A stretch of DNA of 64,000 nucleotides from Sacculina carcini (taxonomy: Eukaryota > Arthropoda > Thecostraca > Sacculinidae). Under the pieces are notes generated by a model, which saw only the letters and a program-made list of their open reading frames with translations, was not told the DNA's origin and did no database searches. The stretch lies in assembly GCA_916048095.2 (NCBI GenBank), contig OU696570.1:1352501-1416500 (forward strand), written 5' to 3'. Position 1 is the first letter of the stretch. Each line of letters opens with the position of its first letter. Below are positions 11,037-23,440 of the stretch, piece after piece. A program made the translations under genes and the position numbers.

Positions 11037-11940
11037 GAAATGTCCCAATATTAAAAATAATCAACTACATATCAATATTGATACTATAATCAAAATATAA
11101 ATGAAGAAAAATCATACCAGTTATAGCAGATATCAGCCCAATGTACGTCTGAAAATGGACGGGCACCTGACACAAACCAAAATTCTGGTTTAAAAACGTG
11201 TGGCGATCGGCAACTCCACACAGGAGGCTACATATCGGGCAGATACAATCAGACAGAGTATGTTATCGTCAGACCAGCGGTCAAGAGTAGCAAATACACA
11301 TTGTCAAACACATCATTTGAGTATCGACCCGAGGGTAATAGCAAACGACAAACAATAACGTACACACCTCATCAGCTTCAACCAGAAAACACAAGCCTTA
11401 GCCAGTGCCAAATAACGACCTGAAACACAAAAAGAAACCATTCATACAATACATAAGAAACAATTAAATGTCACATCAAAACAAACTTACACAACACATA
11501 AACAAATTAATGTCATATCAAAATAAAAGCATTCATTCAATGTACTGCACGCCTTCACGTGTATGTATGCAATTTAGAGAACACACACACGCACGGGTTG
11601 GAAGGCGATATATGTGTGATGTATGCAAAGCCATACGACCAGAACCACCACAGCGTATGGGTATGTTCTGGGGTGTTCATTGCAACGTGTCACATCGAAA
11701 CCTCACCTGTAATGGCTGGCTGGGTCAAGACTCCTCCATCATCTGTAGAACACAATACAAAACGACCAGCATGAAGACACATCTATATAGGAAGAAACAT
11801 ATGAAGAAGAACAACCAATCAGACGCACAATGAACCGTCACAGAAAACAAGCTCCGGTGGAAACCGCGAATGTGAGATTCAAGCCTTCATCATGATTCAT
11901 ATAGCAGCGATATTCTGGAGAACGAAGGGCTGGCGAGACT
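11037..11940. other. No recognisable gene
   Basis: Frames here have no recognisable domains, and no repeats shared with the rest of the window were noticed. Confidence 0.5.
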
Positions 11941-11943
11941 CAC

Positions 11944-11991
11944 CTAGAAAATGAATCCACCATTGACCAGAACATCTGTTTTCAACGAAGC
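11944..11991 (-). other. Candidate short exon c
   Basis: 48 bp between TTTGTTTCAG and a TAG|GTGAGT donor. One phase is open and reads FVENRCSGQWWIHFL. No homology was recognised. Confidence 0.3.
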
Positions 11992-12193
11992 CTGAAACAA
12001 ACACAATTGTGCGGGAATATCAGAGTCGGTTCCAAAGAGACACAATTCAGTGATCACAAGGAAAAGACGCATCAGAGATAACATCAAACAGGGAACTCCA
12101 GTGTTTTCTGCATAGCCAGTGGCTGAAAGCGAGCTGGATATGTCATCATTAACATAACTGAATATATAACACACAAATACAACAATTGCCTAC

Positions 12194-12243
12194 CTGTTTT
12201 TGGTGCGACTTGCTCTAGCTCCGTTTTATCAGCAGGCCCGATT
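12194..12243 (-). other. Candidate short exon d
   Basis: 50 bp between GTGTAG and CAG|GTAGGC. Only one phase is open (IGPADKTELEQVAPKT). An alternative acceptor 8 bases upstream is equally possible. Confidence 0.3.
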
Positions 12244-12711
12244 CTACACAATCTTAAAGACAGAAAAACAAAACCACACAACGCATTAGCAACTAAAGAC
12301 CGCCGGCGTAGAAACCGCACAGGTAGCACAGTTTGAGTGTCAGAAGGAAGGTGGCATCGTCACAGCAAAGCATACTAAACAAAACATTCACGTATTCATC
12401 AAGCATATCGGACGAACAAAATTAGCACACCGGTCTAACTCGGCACAAAACTCACCGCAAACACTGTGCTCATGTCTTTGGCACATCACGTCACATTATA
12501 GTCATCTGCAAACACAGTAAAATACCAATATGTTGAGATAACACACAATGCAGTCGACATCACAAAGAACGATAGAAGTCGTTGATGAATCAGGTTAAAG
12601 GGTTCGAAATCGCTTGTCTACATTGAGTATGTTGAGAAGAGGCAGACGTATCATCATAATGACAACATCGAAACATAATTACTGTGTGTGTGTGTGTGTG
12701 ATTCCACTCAC

Positions 12712-12746
12712 CGCTTATCTCTGTTGCTGCAAGATTAATCATGAAT
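12712..12746 (-). other. Candidate micro-exon e
   Basis: 35 bp between a strong pyrimidine-rich TTTTTTTCTTGCAG acceptor and a GCG|GTGAGT donor. Only one phase is open (FMINLAATEIS). Confidence 0.3.
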
Positions 12747-13070
12747 CTGCAAGAAAAAAAGACAGAAGACAGAAACGAAACATTAACGTGACAGCAATCA
12801 AAACAAGGACATGAACGATATGTGAAAAATATACGAAATGACCGTATTAAAATAACCGTACTCAATTTAGGCAATTGTGGAAAGTTTCACAGTAATGAAT
12901 AACTATTGAGCACTGAAATAATTAAATTCATCGTAAACATCAATTAGAATCAGATCTTATAGGGTCGCTGATACATGGGGAAAATACGGTATAGGCAAAT
13001 AAACGGGACCCATTGACACAGTAACAATAGGAGCGCGTGCACAGGTGGTGTTCGGGAATGACGACAACAA

Positions 13071-13326
13071 ATGTGGCCCACATGGTATTTCTCCGAGTTG
13101 AGGCCGACTTGATCGCAACACTCGGAGACTATGGAGAATGTGTACCGCAACTATCAGCCAACCAACACACACACGGACATACACACATGAGGTGTGTGTG
13201 TGTGTGAGTGGCGACAGAGCTCGATGAGTGTACGATGTTGTGACACAAAGACATGCTGACACACAGACAGACAACAGTCGAGGTCACTGACACGCGACCG
13301 CGAAGGGAGGTCGGGTCACATCGATA
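13071..13326. repeat. Local duplication D, copy 2
   Basis: Partner of 10776-11036 in the same orientation, about 2.3 kb away. It has a shorter (TG)n and a few substitutions. Confidence 0.85.
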
Positions 13327-13660
13327 ACTATGTTCAAACCAATAACTCACTGACCTATGATCAATAGGCTTTGTCAAAATCGCCAACAGTGGCCGAAAGT
13401 CTGAAAGACCACACATAAAATCAGGTCAAGATAGAACATAGAAAAAAGATGGCTCATGCGAATAGAGCATTAAATAAATCAGAAAATCCGATCAGTCATT
13501 TAGCTCAGACTGGGGCGGTAAAAAATCATCACAAAATTGGCACAATACACTAATGAAGGTCATTGATCATACGAGGCGCACAATTCGATGAAAAATGGGA
13601 AAACTCAAACTATACAAATAAGGATAAACTAAAAATAAATTAAACTTGGTGGAAACTCAC

Positions 13661-13710
13661 CTGAGAAGGACAACTCATGATCTGACGAACACGTGTTCAC
13701 AAACAGATTT
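13661..13710 (-). other. Candidate short exon f
   Basis: 50 bp between TTTGCTTTGCAG and CAG|GTGAGT. The open phase reads NLFVNTCSSDHELSFS. Its phase does not connect directly to exon g, so at least one exon would be missing between them. Confidence 0.3.
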
Positions 13711-13999
13711 CTGCAAAGCAAAAAAGATAAGTGAGCACCACACATCGAATGACTAGGACAGTTATAGAGGATAGACATGACATTATACAATGAACGCTGA
13801 CTTAAGAATGTGGCGGTTTGTCTCATCGTCCAGGTTACATCGCACACAACACAGACGTGCGATGTGTTTTAAACCAAATGACTTCACTGTTGCCCACAAC
13901 GTTCAACCACCAACGCTACACACACGCGAATAATGGCTTGTTCGGCGGGCCCCACAACGTAAAACTCTTGTAAAAACTTGTGTGCTTGTAAAAACTCAC

Positions 14000-14085
14000 C
14001 GCTTCATCGATTCGATCTTTCAGCAGCAGCATATCTTCCGCCAGACCCAAACCCTGGGAGTTTAGGGCTTCCATGCAGAGCATGC
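14000..14085 (-). CDS. Probable internal exon g of an unidentified minus-strand gene
   Basis: 86 bp with acceptor TTATTCCACAG and donor GCG|GTGAGT. Joined to the 14313-14364 segment the phases fit (1 nt plus 2 nt). The frame continues as MLCMEALNSQGLGLAEDM then LLLKDRIDEA, which looks like ordinary helical protein sequence. I do not recognise the family. It lies 5 kb downstream of the CREB3-like gene's stop and is unlikely to belong to it. It could instead be an upstream PCNP exon, but it resembles nothing in PCNP. Confidence 0.5.
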
Positions 14086-14312
14086 CTGTGGAATAAAACA
14101 CCACGCCAGCCAGCTAATTAATTTATAACGAAAACTGTGGCGGTTGATTATAGAATTCAAGTGTGAAGTCAGACACAACCATACCGTCAAAGCCTACGGT
14201 ATAAAGACAATTCAGGGGCTCTGGTGGAAACCGCGAATGGTTCAGTTGGAAATATCATCAGACAATATTGTCAACAACGACAATCACCAGAAGACCAGGC
14301 ACACAAACTCAC

Positions 14313-14364
14313 CAAAAGAAAGACGATGAGATTCCACGCCGCATTGGATGATGCCAGCAGTTAC
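14313..14364 (-). CDS. Probable internal exon h, joins exon g in phase
   Basis: 52 bp with acceptor CTCTAG and donor TTG|GTGAGT. Starting in phase 0 it reads VTAGIIQCGVESHRLSF and hands one base to exon g. Together the two exons make an uninterrupted 46-codon stretch, the best coding evidence in the 9.5-16 kb region. Confidence 0.45.
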
Positions 14365-14369
14365 CTAGA

Positions 14370-15960
14370 GGACACAAAACAACATGAAATAAATGTCATG
14401 GGGTCGCCATGGCCACAACTAATACACTAGACATGTGTGGCAGAGGCCTGACAGAGAGAAGTGTGTCACACGGCAAACCACTACGATTCGGGCCAACTGC
14501 CGTGCATGTGGCTTATATGTGCATCCAAGGGAAGACGACGCAGTTGAGAAAAACAACTGGGTCGAGGCAATGATGCACCAGAACACAACCATAAATGAAA
14601 CGGAGCCGAAGACTGCGCTCCAGGTACATTTGGTCCCTGTACCGTCCCTTTCCTAACTAACCCAACCTAGCATAGAAAGAAAACGAGAACCGGGACTGGA
14701 ACAACCCGAGGCCTAGTTCAAACGAAACAATTAACGCAACCAAAACAAAACATTTCATGGCATCAAACAACCAAGAATAATTAATGACCACAAATCAACA
14801 TAGTAATTGGCAATAGATGTACGGAAGCTATCTGTCTGAGACTGTCAGAAAACAGACAGATCAGAAAACGAACTCCGCAGCTCAATTTGTGCATTCTAAA
14901 GAAACCGCACGGTGCAGTTGACACCATGCCGAGGGGATAATGCAACTAATGTCATATTGGGCACCTGTTACATGAGGTCACTGCATGGTGTTTTTTGTAC
15001 TACACTTTGTATCTTGCATCACTACAACACGGAATATATATGACCAGTATTCGACATAATACCACTGAACATTTATTTTGTAGTGCATATCAAAAATGCG
15101 CGTTAAACAGCAAGATAAGCCAAAAATATTCTTAGAGAAACACAAAACATGAAAAAGCACTAACTAACTGACTTAAATGAGATGCATCACACCTAGGAGG
15201 GAACATCACTTAAATAAGATACATCACAAATAGCAAATGGATAGAAAGGTAAGCGTAAGAAATCAGACTGAAGCATCTAAAGAGCACCGAACAAAATGAG
15301 GAATTAGAAGTGGCTGATAGAACAATATGAGGAAGTGAGATGTACAGTCGGGGAGCAAAGACTAAGAAATTATAACCAATCAGATGATGAAAGTACACGG
15401 CACCGCGCCCGTATTGCATTCTCAATTATCTACAGCAGTCGCTTCCGGTAGAACAAAGATTCAGTGTATTGACAAACAAGGATTCGACAAACTCCGTGCA
15501 TGAGCTATTCGGGAACTTTCTGAAAACAGGCCTCGAGTGGTAGAATCTAAGTCTTAAAATTGACATTAAATGCGAACTGTACGACAGAGACACCAGTGCG
15601 GGCGCTGTGACATTGAGAAAGAGGTCTCGTCCGCTGTGTTGTCTGCGTCACGATTTGCTGTTCTTCCATTGAAGTGCACAGTCCGATTCAGCCTAGCACG
15701 TCTGATGGGCAATAACGCCCATACACTAGCGCGAGCGGACATTGATAATAAACGCGCACGCAGATATGAACTAGCGCAAACAGAGGTACTTTGAACGGAC
15801 ACATTTTGTGCTGGAAGTATAAAATAGTCACGTACCAAACAATTTACTGTAGTTACTAACCATTTCTACCTTGGAAAGAAGAACTAACTACTAAGGTAAC
15901 GTATCACAAGTAGGTAACGTATTGAATCAAGTGACGGATGCATGAACAGATGAAATACTT
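14370..15960. other. No recognisable gene
   Basis: Scattered short frames without domains. A pair of short direct repeats (TTAAATGAGATGCATCACA and TTAAATAAGATACATCACA) lies at about 15172 and 15211. Confidence 0.5.
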
Positions 15961-15962
15961 AC

Positions 15963-15996
15963 GGATGAGCAGACTAGGTCGAACCAAGTCACCCAT
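15963..15996 (-). other. Candidate short exon i
   Basis: 34 bp between TTTGCTCCAG and CC|GTAAGT. It begins with ATG (MGDLVRPSLLI) and could be an internal or first coding exon of the same unidentified gene. Unsupported beyond the splice signals. Confidence 0.25.
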
Positions 15997-16574
15997 CTGG
16001 AGCAAATAGAATTCAACCTTGCACGACGAAGGCGCGCAGTGAAAGACCTTAGGTGGTGGAACACGTGCCCTCAACAATTTCTATTCGCTAGGGGTGGGCG
16101 AGAATCGACTCCAAAATCGATTCTCGCGATTCTAGTTGCTGGGCTGCAGAATCGAGTCTGATTCGTCAAAATCGATTCTGACATTTTCTTGGTTGACTTT
16201 ATCTGAAGATTCACTCTAACAAAACACTAAAATCGAAGAATGCATATGAATAAAACTTTATTTGGTATTAAATTAATTAAATTTCAACGGGATATACTGT
16301 ATTAACACTGCGACTGGCCAGAGTTTGACCGCTGCACCACTAGATGGCAATAGCAGTCATCAATGCATATACATGGATATATGTGTGATTGTGTGCGAGT
16401 GTCTGTGTGTCTCTGTGTGTGCGTGTGTGGGATGACTCGATTGAACAGTGTCAGTAGATCCGCCCACACTGTATGTATTGAACTTTGTATTATGGATACG
16501 CCATGATTTCAGGCTGATAATCGTTAATAACACCCGTGTTGGTATATTCCAGCATATGAATACACGGATGGAAA

Positions 16575-16578
<4 letters not shown>

Positions 16579-16640
<62 letters not shown>
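16579..16640. repeat. (AT)n microsatellite
   Basis: About 30 uninterrupted AT units. Confidence 0.95.
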
Positions 16641-16642
<2 letters not shown>

Positions 16643-16734
16643 GCTGTACCTGCACCAGAGGTTTTATAGTCAACACATAGTTATTGGGGTACTGCTCTCG
16701 GAGTTATTGGGGTACTCCATTTCGGTATGCTAAA

Positions 16735-16840
16735 ATTCGTATTATTATTAATTACAGGCAAATCCAGTAGCATGGGATGAGTGCAAGCACTATTACCACC
16801 CTGCGGTGACTCCCATGTACCGGAAGCGCCCAAAAGATCT
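16735..16840 (-). repeat. Family S repeat, copy 2
   Basis: Shares the GCAAGCACTATTACCACCCT and CATGTACCGGAAGCGCCCAA blocks with copy 4 at 21420-21540, and is inverted relative to copies 1 and 3. Confidence 0.7.
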
Positions 16841-18095
16841 AGAGAAATCTGTATAAGATCACTCCATTGTTTCATTTCACCTACACTCCTCCACTATCCA
16901 CAAACTATCCACAGCAATTGAATGTATTATTCAATAAATATCAAACAATAAATATGAATAGGTAGGAATAAATATTTATATATAAGTCAATATATAACAA
17001 GCAACATCTACCAACAGATAAATAAAAACATGGTTTAATCCATAAAAGCAACCAAGAATAATAACAACAACCGAACAATAGAAAATTCAATATAAACAAT
17101 TAAATATGCAACAATCAACAGTAAATAAAATATTCATCAAGATATATCGTTCATCCGCTCAGATTCGATTCACACAATCGACTCTGGCCAGAATCGACTT
17201 CGCTCGTTATTCAAGTTGTTCTATTGCAGGTTTAAAATGTTACTATCTGGTATTAGAATGTTACTATTGGTGTATGAGGGTAATTTGCAATTTGCAGCCA
17301 AACCACACTGCAAAAACAAAGTATGTTGAGCAAACTAACTCCGTGCGATGCTCGAGGACAAAGCAAGGACACATGCGCACACGCATACACACATTACGAC
17401 ATACCTCAGCCAATCAGAGGCGAGCTGATACACCAGACACTCCATCTACCGACACATCTCGCACTTCACGAATTACAGCACACGTGCAACCAACGCCAAC
17501 TAGTAGTCTAGGTGATTCTACGCACCACATTGTTCACAGTAGCGGATACAGGGTGCAATGTTGTGAGGAGCTGAATTTTGGGGGGTGGGGTCAAGCCTTG
17601 AGGGTGTCATTCATGTACATGTATCACTATGCAACGTATTTGCAATAATGCTTATATCAACAAATTCTACACAAACAATATTTTGACCTCTAAATGAGCT
17701 CTTCATCCCCTGAACCCCTGGATCCGCCAGTGACTGTCCATTGTACACGAACACACACAAAACACACCGACATCCACATCACGCACGCTCAATAAAATCG
17801 TTCAACCATCGTTTGTTTCAATGCGATTTTAGCACGCGTCAAGAAATTTAATTAGGTTTTCGATAGCTATTTAGTATATCCTATCATTTGCTTGAACCCA
17901 AACACACCTAACTGGAGCAACTGTATTTCGCTTTGTATGCGTATAACCATTGTGCGAGATGTTGGTAGATTCCCCTGGTTACACCATGGACAATGAACAA
18001 TGAACACATCAGACTCGATTCTGGAGATTCTGCTGTCGGTTAAAATCGATTCTGACGATTCTCAGAAATCCGATTCTTGCCCAGCCCTAAACCTC

Positions 18096-18582
18096 AGCGC
18101 CAAATTGTACCACCTCAATTATATTAAATCAAGTTATATTGAATCTGAATGAATCTTTATAACACAAAATTGTCTCTTCTGGTCGATTCACCAAACTATA
18201 CTTTATACGACAAAAAATGTGTACAGTATTTTTCGATACAATGCTCCTGCCGCAAACATAGCGAAAAATTTCAGAAAATACAACTTGCGATCAAATACAT
18301 ATGAACAAAAAAAATACTTCACCAATTTTCTTATTAATTATCGTATTTCTTGTCGTCACATCCCAACAATGTTCTCATTCTGACCATAAACTCTTATTGT
18401 CAACGCTAGCAACGCAAAATGCCAAAATAAAATATTTTCATCGAAATGGACACGGATAGATATTTGACTATATATTTGAAAATAAATCCGAAAATCCCAG
18501 CTGAAATATAACACGTAACAAAAACATAAAAATACACTAATCAACACAAATACATGATTATAAAACATCTGAAAATATCTAT
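18096..18582 (+). repeat. Interspersed repeat R, copy 2
   Basis: Partner of 7705-8192. It begins within a few bases of the right end of the DNA transposon. Confidence 0.85.
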
Positions 18583-18904
18583 GCGTAACATCAGATAAAA
18601 ATCACCCTAACAGCACCGAGTGAGAGAAGACGAAAGTGAAACTCCACCTAAATCACACCCATCACCCAGAGAAAAACCAAAACACAATATAAAAACACAC
18701 CAATATTGTAAAGGCGCCACAATAAAAACCTAAACGCAAAACTGACGCTATTGTGATATTTTTATGAACACAAACGTGCACGATAACAATTACTTCAACT
18801 GGCTGTGAAATTCACCGCAAACGCCCAATTGGCAATTCTTTATCGGTCAAACACGTTTCCTGCGCAAAAAAAAACACGAAAGCGAAATAAAACAGTAAAT
18901 ATAT

Positions 18905-19230
18905 ATGTGTGTGTGATCTTCAATGTTATAATCAGTGGGTGTGCACGTATATGTGCTTCCACACCATGTCAACAATCCACAATACGCAACCATTACACCT
19001 ACACAAACACACACACACACACACACGGATAGATACAAACACACACACACACACACAAACACTCACAAAACACAAACACATGCAAAAACACATGCACATA
19101 CACAAAACACATACACAAACACATACACAAAACACAAAACACACACTAACACACAAAACACACAAAACACACACACATACACAAACACACACAGAACACA
19201 CACACACACACAAACACACATACACATGTG
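18905..19230. repeat. (CA)n-rich compound microsatellite next to the CREB3-like stop codon
   Basis: Imperfect (CA)n with AAACA interruptions, about 230 bp at 19000-19228. It starts about 10 bp 3' of the gene's stop codon, so it would form the proximal 3' UTR. The long frames are low-complexity artefacts. Confidence 0.9.
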
Positions 19231-19237
19231 GTGGCCA

Positions 19238-19533
19238 TCAATCCAGCCCCAGCGAGGCGGCCGCCAGAAAGGCGCTGCCAGTGGTGGCGCCACCACACGC
19301 CACCGCCGGCAGCCCGCCACCAATGAGGCCACCACACGGTGGCTCGCTGAGTTGGCCAGCAGCGCTGACAGAACTGGCTGTGTTGTGGTGTTGTGGGGAT
19401 GTCAGAGACACTGCAGGAATTTGCTGCTGCTGCATCAGTTCTGTCTTCAACTGTTGTTTGTTGACATAGACAGATAGCTGATGCACGAGCGCCGACAGAA
19501 CGCCCGCATCTCGCGCAGACATACCGCCAGACT
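19238..19533 (-). CDS. CREB3L: CREB3-like exon 8, luminal tail and stop
   Basis: Acceptor TTTGTCAG. The two leading bases complete a codon with exon 7. Reads [20 protein letters not shown] and ends [12 protein letters not shown] with TGA at 19238-19240. Confidence 0.8.
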
Positions 19534-22500
19534 CTGACAAACACACACACAAACACACACGCGTGAACAAATATTAAAAGTGTGTTAATAACAAGTATTC
19601 ACTCTATGGTCCAGTTTTCCATGGACAGATCTATGGACATCTATGATATTCAATCTATGGACATATTAGCTTGTTGTTTATTTTGTTGATGCTGTGCGTT
19701 TTGTGTTCAAGAATTGTTCGAAAATGATGCCGTAGTTGAATGTATTCAAGACTGAGTCAATGTTGTGTTATAATTTGTATATGTAAATCATGTACGTAAA
19801 ATAGCTATGCAGGATGAATATATTTTTTATCATATTATACTCTTCATAATTTGAAGAGTTATTATTCATAGTTTGAAGAGTTATACTTTATACTCTTTTA
19901 TAAGAACTCTATAATAAGGAGTATTATACTCTTCATAATTTGTTTCATGCTTTTCTTAGATATTTTTGCAAATATACTCTAAACAGCATGCATGTACCCA
20001 TAGACATCAGTGATACTATACAACACAGAGTAATATAGTAATTTCTCGCTGTTATAACACGCTAATGCCATATACCATATCCCTATATGCGCAAGTATCG
20101 AAAACGACCGATTTCGGTCAATTTTTACGTTGTTTGAAGTGTCAGTTGCACACGTACGCGCACAATTATCGAAAATGAGCTATTTCCTTCCACTGCCTTT
20201 GCGAATACAATAACCATGCCAATAACCAATAAATAGCCATGAATTATGCCTGTGTGAATTATGCCCATGGCTAGAATTAGAATTATGCCCATGACCATGG
20301 CTAGAATTATGCCCATGGCTGAATTATACCCATGGCTATTATGCCAATAAATAGCCAATAACCACCATTGTCACCACGTGTGTGCACACAAACTCACTGT
20401 CAAACAACACAGACGACAACGAACTATGCTGTTGTTGTTGTTGTTGTTGTTGTGATTTCAGCAACATATCTGCCACTGTTGACGCGTTGCCAATTTGTTG
20501 TTGTTGTTGTTGTGGCATGAGACACACACACAGTGAAATCAACAGCACTAGCAAGCACGCGGCCGGTGGCTGTCGGGTTTTAGTTGTGTCCCCGGCCGAC
20601 AGGGGGCGCTGCTGTTGTTGTTGTTGTTGATGTAGACGGCGGGATTGTTTCAGCTGCGCCGCCAGTGTGTTGTTGTGAGCGGCAAGCTGGGCGTTGCGAC
20701 CCTCCAAGTGACGCATGCGCTTGTGCAGGCCACGATTCTCCTCGGTGAACGTGCGAACTCTGCGTGAATTAAAAATTAGGTCACTAGGTCAACAAGACAT
20801 TAAGTCACTAGGTCAACAAGAAACTAGGTAAGCAATAAATTAGGTCACTAGGTCATATTTTCACTAAAATGTGTAAGTGTATTACTATGTTTAATACTTT
20901 GGCTAGCTTCCAGTAAATGGGGTCACCGCAGGGTGATAATAGTGCACTTGCACTCTTCCTCCATGCTACTGGATTTGCCTGTAATTAATGATAATATTTA
21001 TTACAAAGTTGGCTTCTAATTAGATCAATCATTATTGTATCAACTCGGCAGTATGTGTATTTTCTATTAAAACAAGTATTTTCTCGTTGATTCTGTATGA
21101 CAGTATTTGTTCCTGCTAGAGCAGTGGTTCCCAACCTGGGGGTAAATTACCCCCTGGGGGTAATTTAGCAATTGTTCGGGGGTAATGTAGGGGTGACAGG
21201 AAAATGTTAAGAATTCTGAAATTCAAGAAAACATTGCGGTACCTTGTATTGGGATTAATGTTAACTTAGCATATTATGTTTATTGTTTGCATTGTGTGGA
21301 TATAGTATTGCTCATATGGCGTGTTATATATAGTTGTGTGTGCACGCGTGCGTGTGTGTGTGTGTGTGAATGCTTACAGTAAAATGTACAGTAACAAAGG
21401 GGTAACATGCTTAATATGATATGCTAAATTGGGTATTATTATTATTATTATTAATTAAAGGCAAATTCAGTAGCATGGTGGAAAAGTGCAAGCACTATTA
21501 CCACCCTAAGGTGGCCCCATGTACCGGAAGCGCCCAAAAGATTCAGAGAGAAAGAGAGTTCGAAGAGAAAAAAGTCTAGAAAGAGAGTTGGAAAGAAAAT
21601 AATAAATAAATAACAATAAATAATAAACCATCATTCGATAACAATCCATAATGTCACTCCGCCCACGTTCCTCAATAAATAATAACAATCAACAATAAAT
21701 ATGTGATTCAGTAAATAACAGCCATCAATAAATAAGAATAAATATTAATAAATAAGTAATAAATAACAATCAAGAACAATAAATATGATTCAATAAGTAA
21801 CAAGCTGAAAAAAAGGTTGGGAACCACTGTGCCAGACAATCACTGACTTTTCCTCGAGACAATCATAATACTCTTTCTTGCGCTTGCGACTATCTTGAGC
21901 CGACACTTTGTTGCGAATTTTGCGGCGAATACGCTTGAGATTGTGCTCTTCCTGGCGCGTAAGTGGCCAATGACTCGGCACAGGCACACCCTCCTGCTGC
22001 AACAGCCTGCGCTCCTCAGCTAAACAAACAAACAAACAAACAAACAAACAAACACATTTAGACACACACACACACCTATTCGTTGAACATGGTTTCGTCA
22101 ATGCAACAGTTAATTTCAGCGAAGGCGAATGCAAAGTGATAAAAATCGGCTCTTGTATGTGTGTGTGTGTGTGTGTGTACGCGAGAATAAACACACACAC
22201 ATACACACACATCTCTACGACGAAGTGAAAAAACAATCAACACACGCAAAGGAGATATAATTTATCCTTCAATCATAACTGAGGCTGGAAGAAAGCGGCT
22301 AAATTATGATGCTGCTAGATTCATGTATGCTGTATTTTCTTCCTAGTATGTGCTTATGTTTGTGTGTAAGTGTCATTTGATGTCATATATATACATACCG
22401 TGTAAGTATGCATATATGGGCAATTATTTGTGTGTGTGTGTGTGTGTTTATATACATATATTGTTTGAAATCGTACTGAAAAGCCAACTTATTGGAGTGC

Positions 22501-23404
22501 AATAAATCAATTTACTCTACTTTACACACATAAAAACACACACACACACACACAGACACAAAAACACACCGGTGACGGAGAGCCGCGCCATTTCTGCCGC
22601 ACTAGCGCCGCCGCCGCCGCCGGCTCCATGGTCCACTATCTTGACGACAGTGTGGGCGGGCAGCGAGGAAGAGGGCACTGCAGCTCGAGACACCTTGATG
22701 ACGGGCAGAGAAAGACCCGCGCTGTTGCCCGTATTGGAGCTGGAGGAGGTTGTGCTAGCAGCCTTGATCACACGAATTACTCGCCGACAAGTCGGAGCCA
22801 AGTCGCCTCTGCTGTTGACATCACCACCAACACGACCACATCTGGCGCCATTAGCAATAACACCCTGCCAACACACACACACACACACACGTGCTTACAC
22901 ACACACCGAAGGGTGTGTGAAATCGATCTCATCTTTTCTCGCTTCCAATGAATGCAAATAGAGAACACAAGAGAATACCAAACAATAGAGCAATAAAATA
23001 CCACAAGAAAACGAACAGGCAAAAAACTATGAACACAACCAGCTAGAAATAAAGCATAAAATGAACGAAAAGACACCAAAAGGCTTTAGTCAGATTGAAT
23101 CTAACGAAGAAAGAATGAAAACTAATAGTGAGAGAAGACGGGTGCGTGTGCTGACAATGTTATTGTTGTTATTGTTGTTGTTTGGCGTGACAGGTAGCAC
23201 GCGCACAGCACGAACTGTACCGCCCACTCCTCGAACACTGACAGGTACCACCAGAGGAGCAGCCGATGTTGCTCGAGATGTTGAAGATGTTGAAGGAGGA
23301 TGATGATGTTGATGAATGCGCTTCTTGTCCACTACGTGATGTTCAGCCACGTGTTCCACTTTGACGTCGATCTCTGATCCGACAAAAAGGCAAGCAGACA
23401 CACC

Positions 23405-23440
<36 letters not shown>

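Larger units (their letters stand above)
16089..18089. mobile_element. Decayed DNA transposon, about 2.0 kb, imperfect terminal inverted repeats
   Basis: The left end TAGGGGTGGGCGAGAATCG is mirrored by the right end, whose complement reads TAGGGCTGGGCAAGAATCG. Both subterminal regions are rich in AATCGATTCT-type motifs (16109-16190 and 18005-18070). The TAGGG/TGGGC ends resemble hAT elements. No transposase was recognised, and the 8-bp flanks do not match, so the element is old or its ends are misplaced. It contains an (AT)n tract and one family-S repeat. Confidence 0.55.

Noticed and set aside
12440..12520. Apparent exon with GTGAGT donor at about 12.45 kb
   Set aside because: The segment back to the nearest good acceptor has stops in all three phases.
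15566..15838. Overlapping frames of 74-90 codons near 15.7 kb
   Set aside because: No domain, no splice context and similar length on both strands; consistent with chance.
16081..18097. 8-bp target duplication for the 2-kb DNA transposon
   Set aside because: CTATTCGC and AACCTCAG do not match; no duplication can be claimed.
18909..19469. Plus-strand frames rich in Thr-His repeats at 18.9-19.5 kb
   Set aside because: Translation of (CA)n plus the antisense of CREB3-like exon 8.
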